Below, one piece after another: positions 39,625-49,914 of a stretch of DNA of 64,000 bases (positions are counted from its first letter, which is position 1; each line of letters begins with the position of its first letter). Under the pieces are notes generated by a model. The model saw only the letters and a program-made list of their open reading frames with translations, ran no database searches and was not told the origin of the DNA. This stretch comes from Psychrobacter sp. WY6. Its GTDB lineage: Bacteria > Pseudomonadota > Gammaproteobacteria > Pseudomonadales > Moraxellaceae. The stretch spans positions 3,394,002 to 3,458,001 of the forward strand of contig NZ_CP049902.1 of NCBI RefSeq assembly GCF_018448495.1, in the 5' to 3' direction. A program made the position numbers and the translations under genes.

Positions 39625-40653
39625 TTAACTGATAACAGCCACTTCTGCCAATATACGTTGCGCGATTGTCTGCGTCGCCTGCCCACCAGTCACATGCGCT
39701 GGGACAAAACGCTGACCGAGACGATGATCTGTGACCGCTGCAAACACCGCTTGGATATCCTCAGGTGTCACTTCCATATGCCCCGATACATACGCATAAG
39801 CCTGCGCGGCACGCTGTAGCGACAATACTCCACGCGGTGATAAGCCATGATACTCGGAGCTTGCTCGTGTCTTTGCGACCAATCGCTGCAGATAATCCAA
39901 GACCACATCCGCGACATAAACGTGTTTAACACCTTGCTGTGCTAATAAGACCGCCTCGGTATCAAGCACCGCATCTAAATTTTTTAGTAGCTCGCGGCGA
40001 TCCTGACCTTTTAATAGCTCACGTTCTGCGGTAGGCGACGGATAACCAAGCGACAAGCATAATAAGAATCTATCTAACTGCGATTCAGGAAGTGGATAGA
40101 CACCTGCTTGCTGCAAAGGATTTTGGGTCGCAATGACAAAAAACGGCTGCGGCAAAGGATAGGTTTGCCCATCTTGGGTGACTTGCCGTTCTTCCATCGC
40201 TTCTAGTAATGCGCTTTGCGTCTTAGGGCTAGAGCGATTAATCTCATCAGCGAGTAGCAGCTGAGTAAAAATAGGACCTGCTCGAAACTCAAATTGCTGT
40301 TTCTTTTGATCATAAATGCTCATGCCTAAGATATCTGCTGGCAGCATATCATTGGTGAACTGTACACGGCTAAAGCTCAAGCCTAATAATTGCGCCAAGC
40401 CTTGCGCCAATGTCGTCTTGCCCATACCCGGCAGATCTTGCAGTAACAAATGTCCACCTGCCAAAATACCACTCAGCGCAAGCTTAACCACTTGCGGCTT
40501 ATCCAGCACTATTTGATTTAACTGCGCCATAAGTTGGGCGATTTTTTGCTGATTGTGATGATAATCGGCAGCGCTAAAGGTCGACTTATGAATCACCTCT
40601 GCTGCTGATTGATGTAGTGTTGTAATGGCTCTATCGATGGCTGCGTGGGTCAT
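39625..40653 (-). CDS. MoxR-family AAA+ ATPase
   Basis: The 342-residue ATPase shows LQDLPGMGKTTLAQGLA (Walker A), LLADEINRSSPKTQSALLEAMEE (Walker B) and FVIATQNPLQQAGVYPLPESQLDRFLL (sensor and arginine finger), the standard MoxR pattern. The start is ATG 40653; a TTG at 40659 is in the same frame. MoxR proteins act as chaperone-like ATPases for their DUF58/VWA partners. It is the first gene of the moxR-DUF58-tgpA operon, 148 bases before the DUF58 gene. Confidence 0.88.
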   Translation of the reverse strand: MTHAAIDRAITTLHQSAAEVIHKSTFSAADYHHNQQKIAQLMAQLNQIVLDKPQVVKLALSGILAGGHLLLQDLPGMGKTTLAQGLAQLLGLSFSRVQFTNDMLPADILGMSIYDQKKQQFEFRAGPIFTQLLLADEINRSSPKTQSALLEAMEERQVTQDGQTYPLPQPFFVIATQNPLQQAGVYPLPESQLDRFLLCLSLGYPSPTAERELLKGQDRRELLKNLDAVLDTEAVLLAQQGVKHVYVADVVLDYLQRLVAKTRASSEYHGLSPRGVLSLQRAAQAYAYVSGHMEVTPEDIQAVFAAVTDHRLGQRFVPAHVTGGQATQTIAQRILAEVAVIS

Positions 40654-40871
40654 AGTCAATTATTGGCTCATTTCTTATGGGATTAGTGTTTCTAGGGCGT
40701 GTTCTTATTTTGAAAGTGGTGATAAAAATGAGATAAATGGCAGCCAAAAAAGGAAAATAGCACTGATAATATCAAGATATTAACCAATTGTTTGACGTGG
40801 TTTAGCAAAATTTAACCATCTCTAGCCCATTTAGTCGCTTTCGTTTAGCTTGAGGACACACCATAAACTGG

Positions 40872-41342
40872 CTATTGCTTTGAGTCATCTTCAGTTATCG
40901 GCACGGCGGCACGAAGCGTTGACAGATAAGCGATGACATCTGCGCGTTCTTGCGCATCGGGCATCGGGTTTGATAGCATTTTTGAGTCTAGCATGGCTTT
41001 TTCTGCATCCGCAATATAAGGGTCGAGCGTTTGCGCATCCCATACCCAACCTGATGTTTTTAGCCCGTCACTATAGGTGTAATCTTCTAGCTCAGCGGCG
41101 GGTGCACCGTATATTATCAGCTGCGGACCTTTTTTGTTGAGCCCTGCATTCAGCTGATGACATTGACCACAAGCGTCTTGGTAAATGATCGCGCCGTTAT
41201 CAGCATCACCTTCCGTATAGAGCGGCAATGTCACAGCAGCACGATGATCCGGTGGCGTACTTTCTCCGCAAGCGCTGAGCAATAAAACAGCAGCAAATAT
41301 ACTGCTTATTTGATATTTATTAATGATGGGCATTTTCGGCAA
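40872..41342 (-). CDS. c-type cytochrome lipoprotein
   Basis: The 156-residue protein has a lipoprotein leader (IFAAVLLLSACGES) and one class I cytochrome c domain: heme-binding CGQCH in IIYQDACGQCHQLNAG, and the methionine ligand probably in DSKMLSNPMPDAQERADVIAYLSTL. It should be anchored on the periplasmic side and carry electrons. It resembles the short-chain cytochromes c550/c552. The partner is not evident from neighbours. Confidence 0.85.
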   Translation of the reverse strand: MPKMPIINKYQISSIFAAVLLLSACGESTPPDHRAAVTLPLYTEGDADNGAIIYQDACGQCHQLNAGLNKKGPQLIIYGAPAAELEDYTYSDGLKTSGWVWDAQTLDPYIADAEKAMLDSKMLSNPMPDAQERADVIAYLSTLRAAVPITEDDSKQ

Positions 41343-41622
41343 TCTTTGGTTAAGGAATGTCAGCTATAGGTGAACATAAAAATAATAAGGTAAGGGTCAA
41401 ACACATGCAAAGCGGAACCCTCTTCACGCCTAAATAGCTGCTTTTAAAAACATAACGTTATTCATTGGGGCATATTAAGCCAATAAACAACGCTTATAGG
41501 ACAGTTTGAGTAAGGCTTTTGTAATGTATGACGATAAAGAATTTATGAAATATTAAGCCGTGTAGAATATTCCATAAATAGGCACTGTTGATAGTTACAT
41601 ATCAAACGCGCCCTAAATGACG

Positions 41623-43707
41623 TTAGGTCGCAACTTTTATCGTACTGCTGGGTTCTTCTAAATAATAGCCTTGTAAATAGCGCGCGCCCACGCTCCAAGC
41701 AACGGACATGGTCGCCGCATCTTCAATATAAGGCATCAATACGTCCACATTGACTTCATTAGTACGCATAATAAGTGATTTGACAGTTTCTAAATTGTCT
41801 GCTGAGTCAATGCCATCCACATAGCTGCGTGCTAAACGCACCATATCTGGCTGCACAAAACTGACAATCTCTATGGATTTGGCAGAAGAACCGAAGTTAT
41901 TGATGCCCATCTGACAGCTGACTTGGCTAAGGGCGGCAAACTGTATTTTTGCCACTGTAAGATGGTCTGAGACGTCTTTTTCGTTGAACTGCAAGGTGAG
42001 CACACCAGCTGCACCGCCCACCGCTTTTATAAGCTGACTGGCAACACTAGGCAGTTTTTTGTCTATCAATGAGGCACTAGTCAATTGCACTAGTAATCTG
42101 GCTTCAGGATGCGTTTTACGTACCTCATTGACCTTTTTACAGGCATTAATGAGCACCCAACGATCTATTTTTTCGAGCAATTTATGCGTCTTAGCGACTG
42201 CCATAAATTGATCAGGTGTCAATATCGTATTGTCCGCATCCGCCAATGGCAACCGCAGATATACTTCAAAAAAGTCGCTTCGGTCATTGTTAATATCATA
42301 TATTGGCTGGAAAGATAACTCAAAACGGCTATTGGCAATGGCATCAACTAAAGATTCGGCAAGCGCATGATCATCACTATTGGCATGCTCGCTTGGATCG
42401 TACAAATGATAAGTGCCGCCATGATTAGAGGTCTCTATCATAATCTGATTGATAGCATCCATCGCTCGTTCGAGCACGATACTTGGCTCTGCTGTATTGG
42501 TTTCGATTTTGACAATACCAATACTGACAGTCGTACTCGTCGTACGCTTATCTACTTCAATGAGCATATCACTGATACGTGAACAAATTTGCTTAGCCAG
42601 TGTTTCAAGCTCTGTGGTGCTCTTGTCCTCGACCAGTATGGTAAAGGCGGTATCACTAAAACGACTCACATGCCCGTCTGATATCAGCTCATCTAACGCA
42701 TAGGCGACTTGCTTGACGGTCGCATCTACCCCTTGCAAACCTAGACTGCTTCTTATTTTACCGACATTATCGAGCTGAATATACAAAAGCCCAGCCGTCA
42801 GTACACCTTGTGCTTGCTGGTACACGATTGCCAGTTGTTCTTCAAAGCCGCGGCGGTTGTTGATTCCTGTCAGACTGTCTTTGCATTCAGCGGCTGCCAA
42901 ACGCTTAGCGACTTCCGCACTATTATTATGGTTTTGTTGGATAATAACCTGCGTCACCGGTTCGCCATCTAAGGTCGCGGCTGCCAATTGTAGCTTTGCT
43001 TCAAAAGTACTGCCATCCATCCGCTTACTTTCAAAATTGAACTCGACTTCTTGGCGGCTACCTTTATCAAATTGACGTAAAAACTGTTTGAAACCCTTAA
43101 CGTTATCACCGCCTGCAATCAGGTCAACAACAGGCACGCCTATGGCATCATTCATTGACTCAAAACCAAAAAGCTGAAGATAAGGGTCATTGGCAAAAAT
43201 ATGGATACCCTGATCAATATAGGCGACCGCACTTTTAGAGTTTTTAATCAATACGTTGGCGCGTTGCTCTGCTTCAGAGAGAACATGGCGCAACGTTCTA
43301 AGCTCATGACGACTGCGTAAATTATCATGCTGTAGACAGATAGACATCACTACTGCCATCTCTTGGTCTACTTTGAGCGATTTGACCATCGTGCCGCTAA
43401 TAATATCAGGTAACCCCTCATCGTTATTGGCGGACGCTGCCATCTCTTCATTGAATAGGCAGATCATAGGCAAATCAATACTTTGCTCTTGAACGACGCC
43501 CACCACATCGGTGAAACTCATATCATAAGCATTGCCAAACACCAAGACATCCCACGGTTGTCGAAGTGACTTTAACAGCTCCTCTTTATCGTCCAAAAAC
43601 CCTAAATTGATGGTGTCATAATAGCAACCTAGTAAGTACACAAGGCGCTCAGCATAGAGCTGATCGTCATCAATGACTAAGAGGTTTAAGATGGACTGAG
43701 TACGCAT
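41623..43707 (-). CDS. fimX: FimX-like REC-PAS-GGDEF-EAL protein with degenerate catalytic motifs
   Basis: The 694-residue protein has the FimX order: REC (about 1-125), PAS (150-270), GGDEF (280-435) and EAL (445-690). In REC the phosphorylation site is lost (WDVLVFGNAYDM in place of an aspartate-bearing strand). GGDEF is replaced by RFSDTAF, and EAL by EVYLRL, as in P. aeruginosa FimX (which has EVL). Such proteins bind c-di-GMP without making or breaking it, and promote type IV pilus assembly at the pole. An unknown gene lies upstream in the same direction. The frame is clean over 2 kb. The domain call is strong; the FimX role is inferred. Confidence 0.8.
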   Translation of the reverse strand: MRTQSILNLLVIDDDQLYAERLVYLLGCYYDTINLGFLDDKEELLKSLRQPWDVLVFGNAYDMSFTDVVGVVQEQSIDLPMICLFNEEMAASANNDEGLPDIISGTMVKSLKVDQEMAVVMSICLQHDNLRSRHELRTLRHVLSEAEQRANVLIKNSKSAVAYIDQGIHIFANDPYLQLFGFESMNDAIGVPVVDLIAGGDNVKGFKQFLRQFDKGSRQEVEFNFESKRMDGSTFEAKLQLAAATLDGEPVTQVIIQQNHNNSAEVAKRLAAAECKDSLTGINNRRGFEEQLAIVYQQAQGVLTAGLLYIQLDNVGKIRSSLGLQGVDATVKQVAYALDELISDGHVSRFSDTAFTILVEDKSTTELETLAKQICSRISDMLIEVDKRTTSTTVSIGIVKIETNTAEPSIVLERAMDAINQIMIETSNHGGTYHLYDPSEHANSDDHALAESLVDAIANSRFELSFQPIYDINNDRSDFFEVYLRLPLADADNTILTPDQFMAVAKTHKLLEKIDRWVLINACKKVNEVRKTHPEARLLVQLTSASLIDKKLPSVASQLIKAVGGAAGVLTLQFNEKDVSDHLTVAKIQFAALSQVSCQMGINNFGSSAKSIEIVSFVQPDMVRLARSYVDGIDSADNLETVKSLIMRTNEVNVDVLMPYIEDAATMSVAWSVGARYLQGYYLEEPSSTIKVAT

Positions 43708-44059
43708 AAGAAGCCTTTTGGATCTTGTGATCTTATTTTTATGTTTGATACCCTACACCTTTTCCAAGCATTAACCTAGCAAGGAAAATACTATCAGGGA
43801 TAGGCTTAGCGGTTTTTAGTAGATTGGCATCGTCTTTCGAATCAAGGCGACATCTTGGCGAAGCAAAAACATCGTATAAACGAACATAACTGTATCAGTC
43901 ATTATAGACAATAACTTGACTGATTGCAGACTAATTATCATCATTATTCAGTACATTTATTCACTGCTATTATTGAATAATAAATTCAATGAAGTAACCT
44001 TTAAGCCAGCATTTATTGACATTACTATTTGGCAACTTTTCCATAGACGCTCAAAAAAA
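43708..44059. other. Intergenic region between the 480-aa gene and the fimX-like gene
   Basis: This 352-base AT-rich gap presumably holds the minus-strand fimX promoter. No hairpin with a T-run and no gene is convincing. Its length argues that fimX and the gene at 44060 are transcribed separately. Confidence 0.5.
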
Positions 44060-45502
44060 CTACAGCTGCACCACCTCATACTGGCTGAATTCATCCGTAA
44101 TCAGCAACCTCTGTCCCAAACGTAAAGGGGTTTGTTTGCTATTAATACGCATAATGACTCTATCATGGGTCTGAAAGTAAGAAGTCGGTACAATCAGAGT
44201 GCCAGTGGTTTGTAGTCGCTCATCTCTACCAAGAATAAATGCTGGCACAAAATGGCGACTACGCGTTTCTTCACCTTCTAAACGCAAGCCACAAGCCACT
44301 AGCTGATGTCCGAGTACTTGCCACTCGATCTCTGGGTTTTTGCTATCAAAATCAAGCCAGCGCGCCACACCCATCGACCAATCAGGCGGCGTGATTGTAT
44401 CAGATCGACAGACCAAAAAAAGGCTCATCATATGTAATGCTGGCGGTGCAGTCGTCGCAGATGTATCCTCATCAGCCACTATGTTAAGACTGTCTTTATG
44501 AAAGCCATCATTATGAAAGCGGTCTTTATTTAAAATATCTACTGTTGGTAATAATCGTAGGGTACGAAATAATGACAAATCATCATTACGATCAAAGGTT
44601 TCACTGGCTAATACGTGGCTGCTGTCTTGTTTTTTATTCACGGTATCATAACGAGGACGCTGCTCATCTGGTAACTCTTTTACGATTAAACTGGTAAAGC
44701 TATGCGAATGGCTCACCCGGTAATGAATATTATTAAAACCTGTAATCAAAACAGCGTCTTCTTTCGCACTATGTTTAGTCGCTAGGGTAAGCGGCGGCTG
44801 TAAATAGCGGTAATTGAGCGTCATCGCTATTTTATTAAGCAAGTGACTCTCAACGCCGTCACCCCCTTCCTTAACTAAAGCCTGTTTGCGTCGTTTAAGA
44901 TACTCAACCAGCGGGGCAATTTCTATAAATAAACAGTGATAGCGATCATCGTATGGGTTGATTGTAGAACTGGCCGTCAGGTAAGTTGGCGGATTGTCAC
45001 TTTGTAAATCAACGAACACGCGGGTCTCGGTGGTTGGCTCAATCGTCGCAACGATATGCTTAGCCCATTCAGGTAACAAACGTTGGACGAGCAGAATATT
45101 GGGACGACGCATGGCACGTACATTTAATAGACTGTATAAACAAATTTGGCAATACAGCTGATGAACCGTCTTGGCACGCTGGGTGCCTGCCGTAACACTC
45201 ATATTAATCTCAGCCGCATGGTACTGATAAGCAAGGTAATACAGTTGATTGATTTTGTGCCATAAGTAAGATGAGGGTTTTTGATAGCACAGTGCTTCTT
45301 CGCCCAATAGCTTCTGATACATCTGCAGCGTCTGATAAATAGCAATGGCGAGTGTCGTTGATGAAGACTTATCACCATTAAAATAGCGCTGCCAGCCATT
45401 GCTTGCAGCGTATTTTCGCTGATTATTGAGCAATGAGGTTTTATGACGTATCACTCTGTCATAGACCATAATCATGATAATATAGCGATTATTGAGCCAC
45501 AA
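44060..45502 (-). CDS. Unknown protein, possible C-terminal PilZ-like domain, upstream of fimX
   Basis: I cannot name this protein of about 480 residues. The first 11 codons hold three possible starts (45502, 45475, 45469). The N-terminal half is helical (IYQTLQMYQKLLGEEAL; YLWHKINQLYYLAYQYHAAEI). The C-terminal third has a beta pattern with WSMGVARWLDFDSKNPEIEWQVLGHQL, reminiscent of the VRWL..G.ELGV pattern found in PilZ-related proteins. No signal peptide or membrane helix is seen. A c-di-GMP link would fit the FimX-like neighbour, but this is a guess from pattern and position. Confidence 0.5.
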   Translation of the reverse strand: MWLNNRYIIMIMVYDRVIRHKTSLLNNQRKYAASNGWQRYFNGDKSSSTTLAIAIYQTLQMYQKLLGEEALCYQKPSSYLWHKINQLYYLAYQYHAAEINMSVTAGTQRAKTVHQLYCQICLYSLLNVRAMRRPNILLVQRLLPEWAKHIVATIEPTTETRVFVDLQSDNPPTYLTASSTINPYDDRYHCLFIEIAPLVEYLKRRKQALVKEGGDGVESHLLNKIAMTLNYRYLQPPLTLATKHSAKEDAVLITGFNNIHYRVSHSHSFTSLIVKELPDEQRPRYDTVNKKQDSSHVLASETFDRNDDLSLFRTLRLLPTVDILNKDRFHNDGFHKDSLNIVADEDTSATTAPPALHMMSLFLVCRSDTITPPDWSMGVARWLDFDSKNPEIEWQVLGHQLVACGLRLEGEETRSRHFVPAFILGRDERLQTTGTLIVPTSYFQTHDRVIMRINSKQTPLRLGQRLLITDEFSQYEVVQL

Positions 45503-45611
45503 ACTATTTGAATGTCGCTAAGCGCACAATAAATGTCCTAGTGGCAATTGGCAATTAACTGATCTGAGGCGTCTATCACTGTCGCCATAAGGGTAAGACG
45601 TTGCGAATCAT

Positions 45612-45800
45612 CTATATGGCCACGCGTAGTACCGTAAGTATTTTTGCCAATTGTTCAGCTTGCTGTGCTTGCGTTTGCGAAGGTAACGCTGCCAACAATT
45701 TTAGCAAATAACCTTCTTGGCCATTAGCGGATCGCTTAGAAGCTACTGGCAATGCCTCTGTAGAAGATAGGTGCTCTTGAAACGTCGATAAAGTTATCAT
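45612..45800 (-). CDS. Small hypothetical protein
   Basis: The frame is open from 45896, but the best start is ATG 45800 with a TAGGAA site upstream, giving 62 residues (MITLSTFQEHLSS...). It ends in a helix rich in Gln/Ala/Leu (QTQAQQAEQLAKILTVLRVAI). It lies between epmB and the 480-aa gene on the same strand. It may be real but has no recognisable family. Confidence 0.4.
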   Translation of the reverse strand: MITLSTFQEHLSSTEALPVASKRSANGQEGYLLKLLAALPSQTQAQQAEQLAKILTVLRVAI

Positions 45801-46020
45801 CAGTATTCCTAGTAACCTTGAGTAACTTGGCAGGAGGCAAATATTCAACCATGCCGTATGCAACAATACAAGATAAAAGATACAAATCAGCAGCAACCAT
45901 CAAAATCGACAGCACCCATTTTTAGTAACGATTAAGCTCTATAGCATCATCTAACCGCACGCCCATCTTCTAAAAACCACGCTTTGTTCACTAATTTTTC
46001 AATATACCATAGTGCCTATA

Positions 46021-47026
46021 TTAACGATCATTGTAAATATCAATCGGTACTTTGAAAGGTTTATTTGGTAGCTCTCTGACCAGCTTGGGTACCAAGTAAC
46101 CAGGGAGTGCTGCCAACAATGACCAATACAGCTCAATTGCAAAGCGTTCATCATTATCGAAATGTGCGGCACCAGCCACTTTGTCTAATACATGCAGATA
46201 ATAAGGCAGTACCCCACAGGAAAATAAACGTTGGCTTAATTGTGTTTGAACAGCAACGCTATCATTGATGCCTTTTAATAGCACCGCTTGATTCAATAAA
46301 GTGATGCCAGCCGCTCGAGCACGTTGTAGATGCTCTGCTGTTAAGGCATCGATTTCATTGGCATGATTACAGTGGATGACCATCACAATATGACAGCGAC
46401 TTTGAGACAGTCTGGTCAATAATGCATCATCCAAACGTGCTGGTATGACCAATGGCAAGCGTGTATGTAATCGAATAGTGGTCAATTGCGGGAGTGACTC
46501 TAAAGTATCTAGCCAAGCAAACAGGCGTCTATTTGTCACATTCAGAGGATCACCGCCACTCAAAATCACCTCATTAATCTCAGGGTGTGCGGTAATGTAA
46601 TCAATGATATTTTCTTTGGCATCAGCCGTCGGCATATTGGCACTATAGTCAAAATGCTGACGGAAACAGTAGCGACAATGAATGGCACAAGCACCTGTCA
46701 CGGTCAATAATACTCTGGATTGGTACTTATGCAGCATACCCTTGACTGGGTTTTGCGTATTCTCGCTCAAAGGATCCGCCACATAGCCCGTTACCTTGAT
46801 TTGCTCGCGTTGATCAGGCAATACTTGTCTCAGTAAAGGATCATTGCTATCGCCGATACTCATTTTTGCCACAAATCCACGTGGTACGCGCAGCTCAAAA
46901 TGCCTAGGCACATAAACCTCTGCCCGCAATGATTCTAGCTTTAGGATGCTTAACAGCTCATCGATAGAGGTAATGGCCTCGGATAATTGCGTTTGCCAGT
47001 TTTTTTGTGATTAAATGGTTTATCAT
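46021..47026 (-). CDS. epmB: EF-P beta-lysylation protein EpmB (radical SAM), N-terminus restored across a frameshift
   Basis: EpmB turns alpha-lysine to beta-lysine for modification of elongation factor P. The radical-SAM cysteines are in CAIHCRYCFRQHF, followed by EVILSGGDPLNV, LHTRLPLVIP and YYLHVLDKVAGAAHF, all typical of the lysine 2,3-aminomutase group. The main open frame gives only 302 residues. Upstream, in the same frame, NWQTQLSEAITSIDELL continues the usual N-terminus, and ATG 47026 (MINHL) joins it across an A7 run near 47003 where the frame slips. It is divergent from efp, which fits its role. Confidence 0.87.
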
Positions 47027-47193
47027 GACAACCTAATACCTGTGCCCAAAAGTCGCTATTATACGCGCTTAGTGCGTAGCCTATCAAAGCATACGACCTA
47101 TCCTTTAAACACTTAGCGTAATAAGCGATTTTAACGCAGCAAGCTATTCATTCCCTTATCTACCACCCTATTTATAACCCCTAGGAGTTTCTT

Positions 47194-47769
47194 GTGGCAA
47201 GTTTTTCTACTAATGAATTTAAAGCTGGTCTAAAAGTCATGCTCGATGGCAACCCTTGTGCCATTCTTGAAAACGAGTTTGTCAAACCAGGTAAAGGTCA
47301 AGCCTTTAACCGTGTTAAATTGCGCAACCTTCGTAGTGGTAAAGTATTGGAACAAACCTTTAAGTCAGGCGATAGCTTAGAAGCTGCTGATGTCATGGAC
47401 ACTGAAATGAACTATCTATATAACGATGGTGAGTTTTGGCATTTCATGCACCCTGAAAGTTTTGAGCAGATTCAAGCGGACAAAACAGCGATGGGCGATT
47501 CAATAAAGTGGCTAAAAGAAAACAGCAATGCACTATGTACCATCACTTTATTCAACGGTACTCCTCTTTCAGTAACACCGCCTAACTTTGTTGAGTTGCA
47601 AATCACTGAAACAGATCCTGGTGTGCGTGGTGATACTTCAGGTGGTGGCGGCAAACCTGCCAAGTTAGAGACAGGTGCTGTCGTCCGTGTGCCGTTGTTT
47701 GTACAACAAGAAGAAGTCGTGCGTGTTGATACTCGTACAGGTGACTATCAAACTCGCGTTAGCCAATAG
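47194..47769 (+). CDS. efp: Elongation factor P
   Basis: EF-P relieves ribosome stalling at polyproline stretches. The 191-residue product has the modified lysine at position 34 in [15 protein letters not shown], the lysine EpmA/EpmB would lysylate. [17 protein letters not shown] and the C-terminal [25 protein letters not shown] are standard. The start is GTG 47194, supported by an AGGAG site and by [15 protein letters not shown]. It is divergent from epmB across about 170 bases. A strong terminator follows. Confidence 0.96.
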   Translation: MASFSTNEFKAGLKVMLDGNPCAILENEFVKPGKGQAFNRVKLRNLRSGKVLEQTFKSGDSLEAADVMDTEMNYLYNDGEFWHFMHPESFEQIQADKTAMGDSIKWLKENSNALCTITLFNGTPLSVTPPNFVELQITETDPGVRGDTSGGGGKPAKLETGAVVRVPLFVQQEEVVRVDTRTGDYQTRVSQ

Positions 47770-47848
47770 TATATAAAAGTCATAGCGCTCGATATAATAG
47801 GACTTATATAATAGAACTTAACAGTTAGCCTCTAGCTGTTATTCCACA

Positions 47849-47888
47849 AAAAAGCTGAACCACTGATAAAGCGGTTCAGCTTTTTTTA
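47849..47888 (+). terminator. Terminator of efp
   Basis: AAAAAGCTGAACC and GGTTCAGCTTTTTTT form a 13-bp stem with a T-run about 80 bases after the efp stop. Confidence 0.92.
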
Positions 47889-48076
47889 TTTATGAATATT
47901 GTCTTTAATACTGTCTCTGTAGTTAATTTGATTGAAAAGTATTCCAAAACAACCGAGTAAAAATCGATATGAAGTATGTCAAACAAGGTCAGCGCTGCGG
48001 TTTTTTTATAGTGGATGAACTGTCGCTATTGATGACAGCGATGATGGATAACCTTCTATAAATATCTACCAAACCG

Positions 48077-49905
48077 CTACTCTTCTGATGAGTGTTTCTG
48101 TATCAGCCAATATTGTACCAATGCATTCAACTGCTCTTGTTTAAAAGGCTTGGTACAGTAATCTTGCATCCTAACTTTTAAATACTTTTCGCGCTCACCA
48201 TCCATTGCATTGGCGGTCAACGCAATAATAGGTGGTAATGATTGAGGATCATAGAGTTCATGCAATTTAATAGTGGCCTGTACGCCATCTAAAATAGGCA
48301 TATGATGGTCCATCAAAATGACATCATAACGCTCAGGTGAGAGCGCAAAAATTTCGATAGCCTGCTGCCCATCAGTGACATGCGTGACCGTATGACCACT
48401 ATTATTCAGGGCTTTTTTAGCGATAATGGCATTGACGGTATCGTCTTCAACCAACAATATATGACCAGCACGCTCATGAGTCGGCTCAATCATCGTAAAG
48501 TCATTTGACTCTTGCCACATCTCATACTGGTTTTCATCGATAGTCGGTAGCGGTAATAAACACTGAACGTAGTGCCCACACCCACTTCGCTATCCACATC
48601 GATATAGCCACCCATCAAATCAACCAAAGACTTACAAACTGAGAGTCCTAGACCTGTGCCACCATAAAGACGGTGAGTGAATTTGTTTGCTTGGTCATAA
48701 GCATCAAAAATCGCATCCAATGACTCAGCTTTGATACCGACGCCTGTATCTGTGACTTCAATGCATAGGGTCATAACTTCATGATAGATGGTATTACTGA
48801 TAGCTTCTTGAGCCGTTATTTTGCTGAGATCACTTGCCGAAATACCTTGAGCCCGATATTGGTCAGCGCTGCCATCGTCAAAACCATCACAATGACAATT
48901 GGGTACATGTTTGACATCAATAGTGACTCGCCCGCCCTCACGAGTAAATTTAATCGCATTATTAACAAGGTTTGCTAAAATTTGTTTGAGGCGTACCGGA
49001 TCGCCTTGTACATAGGGCGATAACGACTCGGTATAATGGTAGTCTAAAATGAGCCCTCGCTGACGTGCTTTGACAGCAAAGAGGCTGACCACCTCATTAC
49101 ATAATGCAGATAAGTTAACAGGAATAGAATCAATGGTCATTTTCCCAGATTCTACTTTCGATAAATCTAAAATCCCGTTAATGATCGCCATCAAATGCTC
49201 ATTGGAAACTTTGATATTATCCACGTATTCTTGTTGTTCACTGCTAAGTTTGGTCTCACCGAGCATCTCCACCATACCAATAATACCATTCATTGGGGTA
49301 CGGATTTCATGACTCATATTGGCCAAAAAGTCTGATTTCATCTCATTGGCATGTTTGGCATCACGCTGCTTATCCTGTAGCTGTAAGGCATCTGCCGCCA
49401 TCATCGCAAATTGAGCCAACACCTTTGCTTTTTGCTCATCAAAGTCATGATTGGGCTTCATATCCATCACACACAGCGAGCCCAAACGATAGCTTTTATT
49501 GTCCTCATGCAGGATAATTGGCGCACCAGCATAAAACTGCAGGTATGGCGATTCTGTCACTAAGAGATTGTGGCTAAAACGACTGTCTTTGGTTAAGTCC
49601 GGTACTACAAAGACGTCGTTAGAAAGCACGGTATAATTGCAAATAGCCACTTCACGTGTCGTGCGGCAAACACCGCCCAGTCCTTGGACAGATTTTAGAT
49701 ACTGTGTTTCTTCATCCATGAAAGTAATGGTCACAACTGGTACATCAAAAAATAGCTTTGCCAGATCAATTAGACGCTTAAATGCAGGCTCATCATTGTC
49801 GTTGAGCACCTGATACTTCCTAAGCTTATTGATGCGTTCTACTTCATCTGCCGCTACTGGGTAGCTGTGTTTAGGTGCGTTCAATATAGACAAGATAGAC
49901 TCCAT
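48077..49905 (-). pseudogene. GAF-HisKA-HATPase-REC hybrid histidine kinase, single frameshift
   Basis: The protein begins with a GAF domain (VERINKLRKYQVL; FDVPVVTITFMDEETQYLKS; GAPIILHEDNKSYRLGSLC), then a HisKA with the phosphorylated histidine in FLANMSHEIRTPMNGIIGM, an ATPase domain with N box LANLVNNAIKFT, DTGVGI and GGTGLGLSVCKSLVDLMGG, and a REC domain (HILLVEDDTVNAIIAKKAL; phospho-aspartate in VILMDHHMPILDG). One missing T near 48556 (TATTACC for TATTTACC) splits REC from the kinase; with it restored, FSVYLPLPTIDENQYEMWQE joins both. No membrane helix is present, so it senses a cytosolic signal. Confidence 0.87.
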
Positions 49906-49914
49906 TAAATAAGA

